Shown here piece by piece: positions 1 to 8,223 of a stretch of DNA of 64,000 bases. Where the stretch lies: NCBI GenBank assembly GCA_045660545.1, contig JAZREA010000021.1, positions 62,001 through 126,000 on the forward strand. The letters run 5' to 3'. Position numbers and translations under genes: made by a program. The stretch's first letter is position 1, and every line of letters starts with the position of its first letter. The stretch comes from JAZREA01 sp045660545 (GTDB lineage: Bacteria > Bacillota > Clostridia > Monoglobales > Firm-18). Under the pieces are notes generated by a model that had not been told where the DNA came from, ran no database searches, and saw only the letters and a list, made by a program, of their open reading frames with translations.

Positions 1-628
1 GGGGATTTCCTGCCCCGAATGCCCGCACTCGGGAACGGTTGTTCATCTTTCGATAGACGGACAATACGCGGGACATATAGAAATTACTGACGAAATAAAG
101 CCCGACTCTTACCCTGCTGTATCAGCAGTTAAAAAGCAGGGAATAAAAAAGGTTATAATGCTCACAGGAGACAACGAATCTGTGGCAAAGTCGGTTGCCG
201 AAAAGCTTGGTATCACAGAATATTACTCAAAGCTTTTGCCGCTTGACAAGGTAACCCACATAGAGCGTATTATAAATGAATCGGAAGGCAAGACGATTTT
301 CGTAGGTGACGGAATTAACGACGCCCCCGTTTTAGCACGCGCCGATGTAGGTGTTGCGATGGGCGGACTCGGCTCTGACGCCGCGATTGAAGCGGCAGAC
401 GTTATCATTATGGACGATAACCCCTTAAAACTCACACTTATGTTAAAAATTGCGAAAAAAACGCAAAAAATTGTGAAAGAAAATATAATTTTTGCGCTCG
501 GAATTAAGCTTGCTGTGCTCTTACTTGGCGCATTTGGTTATACTAATATGTGGCTTGCGTCGTTTGCAGACGTAGGCGTTTCCGTAATAGCTATACTAAA
601 CTCTCTGCGAGCTCTTAATGTGCGATAA
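1..628 (+). CDS. Heavy-metal-translocating P1B-type ATPase, C-terminal part (N-terminus off window)
   Basis: The frame is open from base 2 to a TAA at 626-628, giving the last 208 residues of a P-type ATPase. It contains the end of the phosphorylation/nucleotide-binding domain, with the MLTGDN motif, a DK.. hinge segment and the GDGINDAPVLARADVGVAMG signature that closes the P domain. Two hydrophobic C-terminal segments follow, as expected for the last transmembrane helices. The short tail and the sequence after GDGIND resemble the CadA/ZntA (Cd/Zn/Pb) or cation-exporting group. The metal-selective CPx motif lies upstream of the window, so the metal cannot be assigned. An intrinsic terminator follows directly. 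Confidence 0.9.
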   Translation, partial: GISCPECPHSGTVVHLSIDGQYAGHIEITDEIKPDSYPAVSAVKKQGIKKVIMLTGDNESVAKSVAEKLGITEYYSKLLPLDKVTHIERIINESEGKTIFVGDGINDAPVLARADVGVAMGGLGSDAAIEAADVIIMDDNPLKLTLMLKIAKKTQKIVKENIIFALGIKLAVLLLGAFGYTNMWLASFADVGVSVIAILNSLRALNVR

Positions 629-630
629 TA

Positions 631-666
631 AAAAAAGTGATGTAATTTTTTACATCACTTTTTTTA
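631..666 (+). terminator. Intrinsic terminator after the P-type ATPase
   Basis: The stem AAAAAAGTGATGTAA / TTACATCACTTTTTT has a four-T loop and a run of T on its 3' side. It begins 2 bp after the ATPase stop. The A-run and T-run make it symmetrical, so it could also act on transcripts arriving from the TetR gene. Confidence 0.85.
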
Positions 667-667
667 T

Positions 668-921
668 GGGCAGTCGAAAAATAGCGCAGATTGGACAAAC
701 TGAGCGAAAGCAAGGTTATTCCTTGCTTTCGGCTACCCGAAGGCGTACGGGGTACGTCGAGAGGCGAAATTTGTTCAAAACACAATGCAATAAGAAAGAA
801 GAAATTCGAAAATCATCGAATTTCTTCCTGCAAATAATTATTTCATCTGTTTTTTACCAGCAAAGAGGCTTTATAATTCGTTATTTCGCATTGTGTGGTA
901 TGCGCATTTTGCTACTGCCCC
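668..921 (+). repeat. Long palindromic intergenic element, copy L1
   Basis: This is a 254-bp element between the convergent ATPase and tetR genes. The left end (GGGCAGTCGAAAAATAGCGCA) and the reverse complement of the right end (GGGGCAGTAGCAAAATGCGCA) form an imperfect terminal inverted repeat. Inside are a hairpin of GAAAGCAAGG with CCTTGCTTTC, one of GAAGAAATTCGA with TCGAATTTCTTC, and a long-range pairing of ACACAATGC (about 779) with GCATTGTGT (about 890). It matches L3 (27179-27436, inverted) nearly end to end, L4 (50940-51174) more distantly, and the right half of L2 (17320-17456). It stops 5 bp before the tetR stop codon. Confidence 0.85.
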
Positions 922-926
922 TTTAT

Positions 927-1496
927 TTAAAATTCTTTTTCTATGCTTTGTCTTATCATATCAATAGTGTCTTTTGTGTTTTCCAGTTCGCCGGAGTCAA
1001 TCATAAGAGTCGCTCCATATATAAGCGAGCGAATTATAAAGACTTTGTTTTGCTCCTCTTCCTTTGGGATGTTATATTTATCGCAACAAGCATAAATAAG
1101 CTCGTTTGTGGTGTCGGTAATTTGTGTCATAAGGCTTTTCTTCTCGTCGCCAAAGCCGTCTGTTTTAAGCATAAGCACCGTACGAAAATTCGGGTTCGCA
1201 ATCCAGAACCTGACATACGCAACACAAGTTTCCACCAGCTTCTTTTTCACGTCATCTTCAAACACCAAAGCAACCTGGTTTTGCAGCATCAGCCATTGGT
1301 TGTGAATGTAAAGGACAATTTCTGCTATAAAGTCTTCCTTGTCCTTAAAGTGCTTATACGGAGCGGCGCAGGACACATTACACGCCGACGCAACACGCCT
1401 TAAAGAAAAGTCGCTGATGCCGTGTTCTTCAATCTCGGCGATCCCGGCTGTTATTAACTTTTGCTTTACTGTTTCGTTACCCTCAAAATAATCCAT
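927..1496 (-). CDS. TetR/AcrR family transcriptional regulator
   Basis: This 189-residue protein has an N-terminal helix-turn-helix of TetR type (residues about 5-50: VKQKLITAGIAEIEEHG, then DFSLRRVASACNVS and PYKHFKDKEDF) and a helical ligand-binding remainder. I chose the ATG at 1496 because AGAGGG lies about 8 bp upstream of it; in-frame starts further upstream (to 1604) lack a ribosome binding site and overlap the promoter. It is divergent from the aromatic amino acid operon and convergent with the metal ATPase. It could control either neighbour, or itself. The palindrome at 1637-1657 is an obvious candidate operator, but this is inference. The ligand is unknown. Confidence 0.85.
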   Translation of the reverse strand: MDYFEGNETVKQKLITAGIAEIEEHGISDFSLRRVASACNVSCAAPYKHFKDKEDFIAEIVLYIHNQWLMLQNQVALVFEDDVKKKLVETCVAYVRFWIANPNFRTVLMLKTDGFGDEKKSLMTQITDTTNELIYACCDKYNIPKEEEQNKVFIIRSLIYGATLMIDSGELENTKDTIDMIRQSIEKEF

Positions 1497-1557
1497 ATTA
1501 GTACCCTCTGTTTCCATATGAACGTAATATATTGATAATTTTAATTTGTATGTATTA

Positions 1558-1586
1558 ATCATAGCACACTTTTTATAAATAATCAA
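1558..1586 (-). promoter_or_regulatory. Promoter of the TetR regulator
   Basis: On the minus strand TTGATT (1586-1581) and TATGAT (1563-1558) are separated by 17 bp, a good sigma-A match. The predicted leader before the ATG at 1496 is about 55 nt. Confidence 0.6.
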
Positions 1587-1597
1587 TCTAAATACTA

Positions 1598-1625
1598 TTG
1601 ACAAATTTTATAATTGTGGTATAAT
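1598..1625 (+). promoter_or_regulatory. Sigma-A promoter of the aromatic amino acid operon
   Basis: A consensus TTGACA (1598-1603) and a consensus TATAAT (1620-1625) are separated by 16 bp. The expected start point is near 1632, about 40 bp before pheA. Confidence 0.85.
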
Positions 1626-1636
1626 GTTGTTCAAAT

Positions 1637-1657
1637 AAAGTTAACAGTGTTAACTTT
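1637..1657. promoter_or_regulatory. Perfect palindrome, candidate operator of the aro operon
   Basis: AAAGTTAAC and GTTAACTTT flank a 3-bp AGT spacer, giving 9-bp perfect arms. It starts about 5 bp after the predicted transcription start and ends 14 bp before the pheA ATG, a position where a bound repressor would block transcription. The divergent TetR protein is the nearest candidate, but a distant regulator is also possible. As RNA it could form a short hairpin just upstream of the GGAGG at 1661-1665. Confidence 0.65.
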
Positions 1658-1671
1658 AACGGAGGTAAGTT

Positions 1672-2775
1672 ATGGATAAACTTCAAGCTGCAAGAGAGAG
1701 TATTAATTCAATCGACAAGGAAATGGCAAGGCTTTTTTGCGAGAGAATGGACGCGGTAAAGCTTGTTGCCGAGCATAAAAGGGAGCATGGTATCCCTGTT
1801 TTTGATTCCGAAAGAGAAGCTGAGGTTATAAAAAGCAATTCTCTTCTAATTGAGGACGAAGAGCTAAGGGCGTACTATGTAAATTACATAAAATCACTTA
1901 TGGATATTTCTAAAAACTACCAGCATCGCATTTTAGAGGGCGCGCGTATTGCTTACTGTGGTGTTGAGGGTGCTTTTGCCCACATCGCCGCTAAAAGCAT
2001 CTTCCCGGACGCCTTGCTTGAGTCGTACCCAAGCTTTGAAGAAGCTTACCAGTCGGTCGAAAACGGCGTGTGCGACTCGGTTGTTCTCCCCATAGAAAAC
2101 AGCTATGCGGGCGAGGTGGCCCAGGTGGCTGACCTTATGTTCGAGGGCTCTTTGTTTGTCAACGGCATCTATGACCTACACATTACCCACAACCTTTTGG
2201 GAACTCCCGACGCTGATATTTCCGACATAACTACTGTCGTAAGTCACCCTCAGGCGCTTAGCCAATGCGGCAAATACATATCGGAAAAAGGTTTTAAAAG
2301 CGTAAAAGCTGCAAACACTGCCATAGCCGCACAAAGCGTAGCCGAAGGCGCCGACAAATCAATCGCCGCCATCGCAAGCAGGGAAACAGCTAAGCTTTAT
2401 AACCTTAAAGTTTTAGACCATCATATAAATTCCAGCAATTCAAACACCACTCGTTTTGCAGTTTTCTCGAGGGCACAAAACAAAGTGCCCCAAGGCTCAA
2501 ACAATTTCATTCTTATTTTCACAGTAAACAACGAAGCGGGAGCTCTTGCAAAAGCGATTAACATTATCGGTAAATACGGCTTTAATATGAAGGCTCTTAG
2601 AAGCCGACCAATAAAGAGCGTAAGCTGGCAATACTATTTTTACGCCGAAGGCGAGGGAGATATCGAAAGCGAAAACGGTAAAAAAATGCTTTCCAACCTC
2701 TCGGACTATTGCGACAAGGTTAGTGTAGTCGGCACATTTTCAAACGACACCATTCTTTCTGACGAGGAGGAATAA
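1672..2775 (+). CDS. pheA: Bifunctional chorismate mutase / prephenate dehydratase (P-protein)
   Basis: This cytoplasmic enzyme converts chorismate to prephenate and then to phenylpyruvate, the committed route to phenylalanine. The 367 residues divide into an AroQ-type chorismate mutase (about 1-90, starting LQAARESINSIDKEMARLF), a prephenate dehydratase (about 95-275, with AYCGVEGAFAHIAA and the TRF active-site motif at about 260) and an ACT domain (about 278-355). The ACT feedback motif usually written ESRP is here LRSRP, so phenylalanine sensing may still work. GGAGG lies 6 bp before the ATG. It is the first gene of the seven-gene aromatic operon and is read from the promoter at 1598-1625. 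Confidence 0.96.
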   Translation: MDKLQAARESINSIDKEMARLFCERMDAVKLVAEHKREHGIPVFDSEREAEVIKSNSLLIEDEELRAYYVNYIKSLMDISKNYQHRILEGARIAYCGVEGAFAHIAAKSIFPDALLESYPSFEEAYQSVENGVCDSVVLPIENSYAGEVAQVADLMFEGSLFVNGIYDLHITHNLLGTPDADISDITTVVSHPQALSQCGKYISEKGFKSVKAANTAIAAQSVAEGADKSIAAIASRETAKLYNLKVLDHHINSSNSNTTRFAVFSRAQNKVPQGSNNFILIFTVNNEAGALAKAINIIGKYGFNMKALRSRPIKSVSWQYYFYAEGEGDIESENGKKMLSNLSDYCDKVSVVGTFSNDTILSDEEE

Positions 2776-2778
2776 TAT

Positions 2779-3801
2779 ATGAAAATTTTTGTTGATTTAG
2801 GTCAAAACAGCTACGACATATTAGTTAAAAGGGGAGCTTTAAAGGATGCAGCCAAAGAGCTTAATCTGGACAGAAAAGTTTTTATCATAACAGATGACGG
2901 AGTCCCCTCCTCTTACGCAGAATGTATCGCGTCGCAATGCAAACAGGCGCATGTCCACACTATTAAAAGCGGCGAGGAGTCCAAATCCATCGAGGTATAT
3001 AAAGAGCTTTTGTCCCGCATGCTTAACTTAGGCTTTGACAGAAAAGACTGTGTCGTCGCAGTAGGTGGCGGTGTAGTAGGCGATATATCGGGGTTTGTTG
3101 CCGCTTCATATATGAGGGGTGTTGATTTTTACAACGTTCCGACCACCGTGCTTGCACAGATTGATTCATCAATAGGAGGCAAGGTCGCAGTAAACCTTTG
3201 CGGCATAAAAAATATTGTGGGCGCTTTTTATCAGCCAAAGAAAGTGCTTATCGACCCCGACGTATTATCCACACTTGACGCCCGCCAGATTTCAAACGGG
3301 CTTAGCGAGGCGGTAAAAATGTCGCTTACGTCTGACGCCGAGCTGTTCTCTCTTTTCGAGACAGGGGACGCTCTAAAAAACATCGACGAGATTATTATAA
3401 AATCTCTTATGATAAAGAAAAACGTAGTGCAGCAAGACGAAAAGGAAAACGGGCTACGAAAGGTGCTTAACTTCGGCCACACGATAGGCCACGGAATCGA
3501 GGCACAAAAAGAGCCAGAGCTTTATCACGGCGAATGTGTCGCGCTCGGTATGATACCTATGTGCGCGCCGGCTGTAAAAGAAAGGCTTATAGCCGTTTTA
3601 AACAAGCTTTCTTTACCCGTAAAAGTGCAGATTGACACAGACAAGGTCATTACGGCAATTGAGCACGACAAAAAGGCGTGCGGAGAATATGTAACGGCAG
3701 TATATGTTGAAGAAGTCGGAAGTTTTACATTCAAAAAGGTTAATCCCAAAGAACTAAAAAGTGAAATCGAAACTATTATGGAAAGGGGCGAAACTCTTTG
3801 A
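2779..3801 (+). CDS. aroB: 3-dehydroquinate synthase
   Basis: This enzyme makes 3-dehydroquinate from DAHP, the second shikimate step, using NAD and a metal ion. The 340-residue protein shows the nucleotide-binding VAVGGGVVGDISGFVA segment (about 91-106), the DSSIGGKVAVN segment and the metal-ligand region with VLNFGHTIGHGIE and HGECVALGM. Its length is normal for the family. The start lies 3 bp after the pheA stop, with GAGGAGG inside the pheA 3' end as ribosome binding site. Its stop overlaps the aroC start by 4 bp. Confidence 0.96.
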   Translation: MKIFVDLGQNSYDILVKRGALKDAAKELNLDRKVFIITDDGVPSSYAECIASQCKQAHVHTIKSGEESKSIEVYKELLSRMLNLGFDRKDCVVAVGGGVVGDISGFVAASYMRGVDFYNVPTTVLAQIDSSIGGKVAVNLCGIKNIVGAFYQPKKVLIDPDVLSTLDARQISNGLSEAVKMSLTSDAELFSLFETGDALKNIDEIIIKSLMIKKNVVQQDEKENGLRKVLNFGHTIGHGIEAQKEPELYHGECVALGMIPMCAPAVKERLIAVLNKLSLPVKVQIDTDKVITAIEHDKKACGEYVTAVYVEEVGSFTFKKVNPKELKSEIETIMERGETL

Positions 3802-4889
3802 AAAACACATTCGGTCAAAGCGTTAGTGTAACGCTCTTTGGCGAAAGCCACGGCGAAGCAATCGGCGTCGTTATAGACGGACTTTGCGCAGGTATTAAAG
3901 TAGATAACGAATTCATCGCCTCGCAGCTTACAAAGAGGCGCCCTTACGGCAACATTTCGACCAAAAGGTGCGAGCCCGACGAATTTCAAATAGTAAGCGG
4001 GGTGTTTGAAGGCAAAACCACAGGCACACCCATTTGCATCATAATACCAAACACAGATACAAAAAGCTCGGACTACTCTAAAACACGTTTCCTCGCAAGG
4101 CCGTCCCACGCCGACTACACAGCGAACGTTAAATATCACGGATTCCAGGACTACCGTGGCGGCGGACATTTCAGCGGACGCATAACCGCGCCCCTTGTTG
4201 CAGCAGGCGCAATAGCAATTAACGCACTGGGTAAAAAGGGGATTAAAATCGGAACTCATATCAAGGCGTGCGCGGGCATTTACGACCGCAATTTTCAAGA
4301 TACAGACAAAGATATAGGCTACCTGTCATCTGCTATGTTCCCCGTCTTAGACAGTGAGGCGGGCGAGAAAATGAAAGAAGCCATAAAAGCAGCGGCAAAA
4401 GACGGCGACAGCGTAGGCGGAATTTTAGAGACCTGTATAACAGGTGTAGACGCAGGAGTTGGAGAGCCATGGTTTGACTCTGTTGAAAGTCAGCTTTCTC
4501 ACATTCTCTTCTCCGTCCCCGCTATTAAGGGAGTAGAGTTTGGGCTTGGATTTGGCTTTGCCGACAAAAGAGGAAGCGAAGTAAACGACCCCTTTATGAT
4601 GGATGGCAAAAAGGTCGTTACCTCTTCTAACAACAACGGCGGCATAAACGGCGGCATAACAAACGGCATGCCCATCGTTTTCTCCTGCGCAGTAAAGCCT
4701 ACCCCATCAATTTACAAAGAACAAAACACCATAGATTTTTCTTCTATGACAGACTCTGTCATAACACTATCGGGCAGACACGACCCCGCTATTATACACA
4801 GAGCTCGTGTCGTTATAGACAGTGTGAGCGCGCTTTGTCTTTGCGATATGCTTGCTATGCGCTACGGTACAGATTGGCTGAAAGGTTGA
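3798..4889 (+). CDS. aroC: Chorismate synthase
   Basis: This FMN-dependent lyase converts EPSP to chorismate, the last common step. The 363 residues include family signatures GESHGEAIGVVIDG near the N-terminus, RPSHADYT (about 100), FRGGGHFSGR-like YRGGGHFSGRITA (about 117) and the C-terminal RHDPAIIHRARVV. The start is a TTG at 3798 that overlaps the aroB TGA by 4 bp (TTGA), with GAAAGGGGCG upstream, which suggests translational coupling. Confidence 0.96.
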   Translation: MKNTFGQSVSVTLFGESHGEAIGVVIDGLCAGIKVDNEFIASQLTKRRPYGNISTKRCEPDEFQIVSGVFEGKTTGTPICIIIPNTDTKSSDYSKTRFLARPSHADYTANVKYHGFQDYRGGGHFSGRITAPLVAAGAIAINALGKKGIKIGTHIKACAGIYDRNFQDTDKDIGYLSSAMFPVLDSEAGEKMKEAIKAAAKDGDSVGGILETCITGVDAGVGEPWFDSVESQLSHILFSVPAIKGVEFGLGFGFADKRGSEVNDPFMMDGKKVVTSSNNNGGINGGITNGMPIVFSCAVKPTPSIYKEQNTIDFSSMTDSVITLSGRHDPAIIHRARVVIDSVSALCLCDMLAMRYGTDWLKG

Positions 4890-4894
4890 AAGAC

Positions 4895-6136
4895 ATGCAA
4901 TACGGACTAATCGGCGAAAAGCTGGGACACAGCTTTTCAAAAGAAATTCACGAAAAAATTGAAGATTACACATACACCCTAAAAGAGATAGCCAAGGGCG
5001 AGCTTGAATCCTTTATTACCAAAAAGGAATTTAATGCAATTAACGTTACCATTCCGTACAAGGAAGAGGTCATCCCTTATCTTGACGTTATAAGTGACAG
5101 AGCAAAGGCGATTGGTGCTGTGAACACCGTTGTAAACAAAGACGGAGCTTTATACGGCTACAACACAGACGGCCTCGGCTTAATCGCTCTTTTAGAAAAG
5201 AACGATATTTCCCTAAAAGGCAAAAAGGTCATAATTTTAGGCACGGGCGGTACTTCGAAAACTGCTTTGCAGGTAGCAAAAGAGCTTGGTGCCAAAGACG
5301 TAATCAGGGTTGGCAGAAGTAAAAAGGAAGGTTGCATAACATACGAGGAAATGTACCTTGCCCACACCGACGCCGACATAATTATAAACACTACGCCTTG
5401 CGGTATGTATCCCGACTGCACATCCATACCGCTTAAGCTTGAAAGGTTTTCTTCCCTAAGCGGGGTATGTGACGTTATTTATAACCCGCTTCGCACACCA
5501 TTGGTTTTACAGGCCAAAGGACTTGGCATAAACGCTTGCGGCGGCCTGTGTATGCTCGTGTCTCAGGCGGTGTATGCAGTAGAAAAGTTTACAAAAAGGC
5601 CGTATGACAAAGACCTGGCTGACAAAATATATTCAGACATTTTATCATCGAAAGAAAACATCGTCTTAACAGGTATGCCCTCTTGCGGTAAAAGTGCGAT
5701 AGGCGAGGCTCTTTCAAAGCTTACCTCAAGAGTGCTTATCGACACGGACAAAATGATACAGGAAAAACACAAAATGACCATACCCGAAATCTTTTCCAAA
5801 CACGGAGAAAAGACTTTCAGAGAATGGGAGAGCGAATGTGTGGCAGAAGCGTCGAAAACCAACGGATGTATAATCGCAACAGGTGGAGGCGCAATTTTGC
5901 GCAGCGAAAATGTTTCTGCTCTAAAACAAAACGGCAGGGTTTATTTTATCGACCGTGCGCTTGAAAATCTTTCGCCCACATCAGACAGGCCACTTGCTCT
6001 TGACAAAGAGGCGATTGCAAAGCGTTATGATGAAAGATATCCAATATATACGTCTGTTGCGGACGAGACAGTTTCAAACAACAGCACGATAGACGATGTT
6101 TGCAAACAAATTTTATCATTACATTTTGGGAGGTGA
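4895..6136 (+). CDS. aroE: Shikimate dehydrogenase / shikimate kinase fusion
   Basis: This 413-residue protein joins two consecutive shikimate enzymes. Residues 1 to about 250 are shikimate dehydrogenase (YGLIGEKLGHSFSKEIH, the catalytic-Lys segment NVTIPYKEEVI, ILGTGGTSKTA for NADP, and the C-terminal GGLCMLVSQAVYAVEKF). Residues from about 256 are shikimate kinase (P-loop GMPSCGKS at about 260, DTDKMIQEK, FREWESE, IATGGGA, and RPL). I chose the ATG at 4895, 5 bp after aroC; the reading frame continues upstream inside aroC, but those residues do not match AroE. The fusion is less common than separate genes. The kinase half would carry the symbol aroK. Confidence 0.94.
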   Translation: MQYGLIGEKLGHSFSKEIHEKIEDYTYTLKEIAKGELESFITKKEFNAINVTIPYKEEVIPYLDVISDRAKAIGAVNTVVNKDGALYGYNTDGLGLIALLEKNDISLKGKKVIILGTGGTSKTALQVAKELGAKDVIRVGRSKKEGCITYEEMYLAHTDADIIINTTPCGMYPDCTSIPLKLERFSSLSGVCDVIYNPLRTPLVLQAKGLGINACGGLCMLVSQAVYAVEKFTKRPYDKDLADKIYSDILSSKENIVLTGMPSCGKSAIGEALSKLTSRVLIDTDKMIQEKHKMTIPEIFSKHGEKTFREWESECVAEASKTNGCIIATGGGAILRSENVSALKQNGRVYFIDRALENLSPTSDRPLALDKEAIAKRYDERYPIYTSVADETVSNNSTIDDVCKQILSLHFGR

Positions 6137-6143
6137 GTGCACT

Positions 6144-7358
6144 ATGAAAATAAAGATAAATCCATCAAAGGCAAACGGCGAAATAAAAGCACCTCCGTCA
6201 AAGAGTATAGCGCACCGACTCCTGATATGTTCGGGGCTTGCGGAGGGCAAAAGCATTGTCCACGGTATTGCCCCTTCCGAGGATGTGCTCGCAACGCTTG
6301 ATTGCTTAAAAGCGCTCGGCGCCACCTACACAACAGACGGCGACACAGTTACCATCAACGGCACAAAGCCGTTTGGGTCAGGCTCCGCAGAGCTTTTGTG
6401 CAGAGAAAGCGGAAGTACGCTTAGGTTTTTTGTCCCGATTTGTCTTTTAAACGGCAACGAATATAAATTTGTCGGCAGCCAGACTCTGCTAAAACGCCCT
6501 ATGAGCGTTTACGAGGACATCTGCAAAGAACAGGGGATTTTATACTGCAACAACGGCGAGTCGATATCCATTCGCGGTACACTAAAAAGCGGCGCTTACA
6601 AAGTAAAGGGCAATATTTCGAGCCAGTTTATAAGCGGGCTTTTGTTCGCTCTTCCCCTTTTGGAGGGCGACAGCACGATAAACATCGTTCCTCCCATAGA
6701 GAGCTGCTCGTATATTAATCTGACTATTCAGGCGCTTTCGGAATTTGGAATAACTATCAAGTGGCAGGACGAACGCACACTCTATATAAAGGGCGGACAA
6801 CGCTATATCCCAAACGAAGTAACAGTCGAGGGCGACTACTCCAACGCAGCCTTTTTTGACGCGCTAAACCATGTCGGAGGCTACGTTAAAGTGTCGGGAC
6901 TTTCCGACTCTTCTCTTCAGGGCGACAGGGCATATTCAAAGTTTTTTGATATGTTAGACAGGGGAACCCCCTCCATTCACATAGCAGACTGCCCCGACCT
7001 CGGCCCCATTCTCTTTGCACTTGCCGCGTGCAAAAACGGAGGCGTATTTACGGGCACAAAGAGGCTTAAAATCAAAGAGAGCGACAGAGCAGCCGCAATG
7101 GCAACCGAGCTTGAAAAATTCGGCGCATCTGTTACGGTAAACGAAAACTCCGTTATCGTATATCCCGCAAACTTCCACGCACCAAAAGAGGCGCTTTATG
7201 GACACAACGACCACAGAATAGTGATGTCGCTGGCAGTTTTACTCTCTATTACCGGCGGAGAAGTGGACGGAGCAGAAGCCGTCGCAAAAAGCATGCCAGA
7301 CTTTTTTGAAAAATATAAATCAATAGGCATCGAGGTAAAAAGTTATGCAGATAATTAA
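6144..7358 (+). CDS. aroA: 3-phosphoshikimate 1-carboxyvinyltransferase (EPSP synthase)
   Basis: This enzyme transfers enolpyruvate from PEP to shikimate 3-phosphate. The 404 residues show PPSKSIAHRLLI near residue 14, the RESGSTLRFFVPI segment and the late KESDRA and GHNDHRIVMSLAV motifs. I chose the ATG at 6144, where GGGAGGTG sits 8 bp upstream and overlaps the aroE/K stop; upstream in-frame ATGs lie inside aroK. Its 3' end overlaps tyrA by 14 bp. Confidence 0.96.
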   Translation: MKIKINPSKANGEIKAPPSKSIAHRLLICSGLAEGKSIVHGIAPSEDVLATLDCLKALGATYTTDGDTVTINGTKPFGSGSAELLCRESGSTLRFFVPICLLNGNEYKFVGSQTLLKRPMSVYEDICKEQGILYCNNGESISIRGTLKSGAYKVKGNISSQFISGLLFALPLLEGDSTINIVPPIESCSYINLTIQALSEFGITIKWQDERTLYIKGGQRYIPNEVTVEGDYSNAAFFDALNHVGGYVKVSGLSDSSLQGDRAYSKFFDMLDRGTPSIHIADCPDLGPILFALAACKNGGVFTGTKRLKIKESDRAAAMATELEKFGASVTVNENSVIVYPANFHAPKEALYGHNDHRIVMSLAVLLSITGGEVDGAEAVAKSMPDFFEKYKSIGIEVKSYADN

Positions 7359-8205
7359 TAAAAATCTAAAATTTTTAATTATAGGTCTTGGCCTGATCGG
7401 CGGAAGCTACGCCAAAGCCTTAAAGAAAAAAGGCTTTTACGTTTCCGCCATAAACGACGAGCAAACCTCGCTTGACTACGCACTTGCAGAAAAAATAATA
7501 GACGAAGGCTACGATTACGTAGAGGCAAAGGCTGTTGCAGAAGCTGACATAGTTATATTTTCACTGTACCCCAAAATTTTTGAGGAGTGGATTGCAAAAA
7601 ACGCGCACCTTTTTAAAAAAGGAACAATTGTAACAGACGTTACAGGTGTCAAGTCGTGTATTGTTTCTAAAATTCAGGATATGCTGCCGGAAGGTGTTGA
7701 GTTTATTTCCGCCCACCCTATGGCGGGGCGCGAAGTATACGGTGTACAAAACAGCGACGACAGAATCTTCGAGGGTGCAAACTACATTGTAGTCCCCACC
7801 GAAAAAAACACCCCAAAAGCAATAGAGCTTTGCGAGGACATCGGCAGAATGCTCGGCTTTGCGAGAGTGTCAAGGCTGTCTCCCGAAGACCACGACGAGA
7901 TGATAGGCTTTGTTTCGCAGCTTACCCACTGTATAGCAGTAAGCCTTATGACATGCAGCGACAACGAACATCTGGTAAGCTACACAGGCGACTCGTTTCG
8001 CGACTTAACACGAATCGCACGCATTAATGAAAATATGTGGAGCGAGCTTTTTATGATGAACAAAGAGCCTCTTTTGCGTCAGTTTGACGTGTTTATGAGC
8101 GAATGTCAATCGATAAGAGAAATGATTGCAACGGACGACACAGAAGCTTTAAAAGACAAAATGCGCCTATCCACAAAAAGGCGTGCATTATTCGACAAAA
8201 AATAA
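7345..8205 (+). CDS. tyrA: Prephenate dehydrogenase
   Basis: This NAD-dependent enzyme makes 4-hydroxyphenylpyruvate from prephenate, the branch to tyrosine. The 286 residues begin with a Rossmann fold (IIGLGLIGGSYAKALKKKG) and include the SAHPMAGRE motif (about 119) and the helical SFRDLTRIA segment of the dimerisation domain. There is no ACT domain, so tyrosine feedback, if any, is not through that fold. The start overlaps aroA by 14 bp, with GAGG about 9 bp upstream. Confidence 0.94.
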   Translation: MQIINKNLKFLIIGLGLIGGSYAKALKKKGFYVSAINDEQTSLDYALAEKIIDEGYDYVEAKAVAEADIVIFSLYPKIFEEWIAKNAHLFKKGTIVTDVTGVKSCIVSKIQDMLPEGVEFISAHPMAGREVYGVQNSDDRIFEGANYIVVPTEKNTPKAIELCEDIGRMLGFARVSRLSPEDHDEMIGFVSQLTHCIAVSLMTCSDNEHLVSYTGDSFRDLTRIARINENMWSELFMMNKEPLLRQFDVFMSECQSIREMIATDDTEALKDKMRLSTKRRALFDKK

Positions 8206-8223
8206 CGAAGGAGGGCTAATACT

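Noticed and set aside
618..1403. A 261-residue plus-strand ORF and a similar 62-residue minus-strand ORF at 27224-27412 that share a peptide segment
   Set aside because: The shared peptide comes only from the DNA identity of repeats L1 and L3. The frame is not kept at the ends, is lost in L4, and the first ORF runs through the opposite strand of tetR.
3525..4298. 257-residue minus-strand ORF across aroB and aroC
   Set aside because: It is antisense to two unmistakable enzyme genes and has no family motifs.
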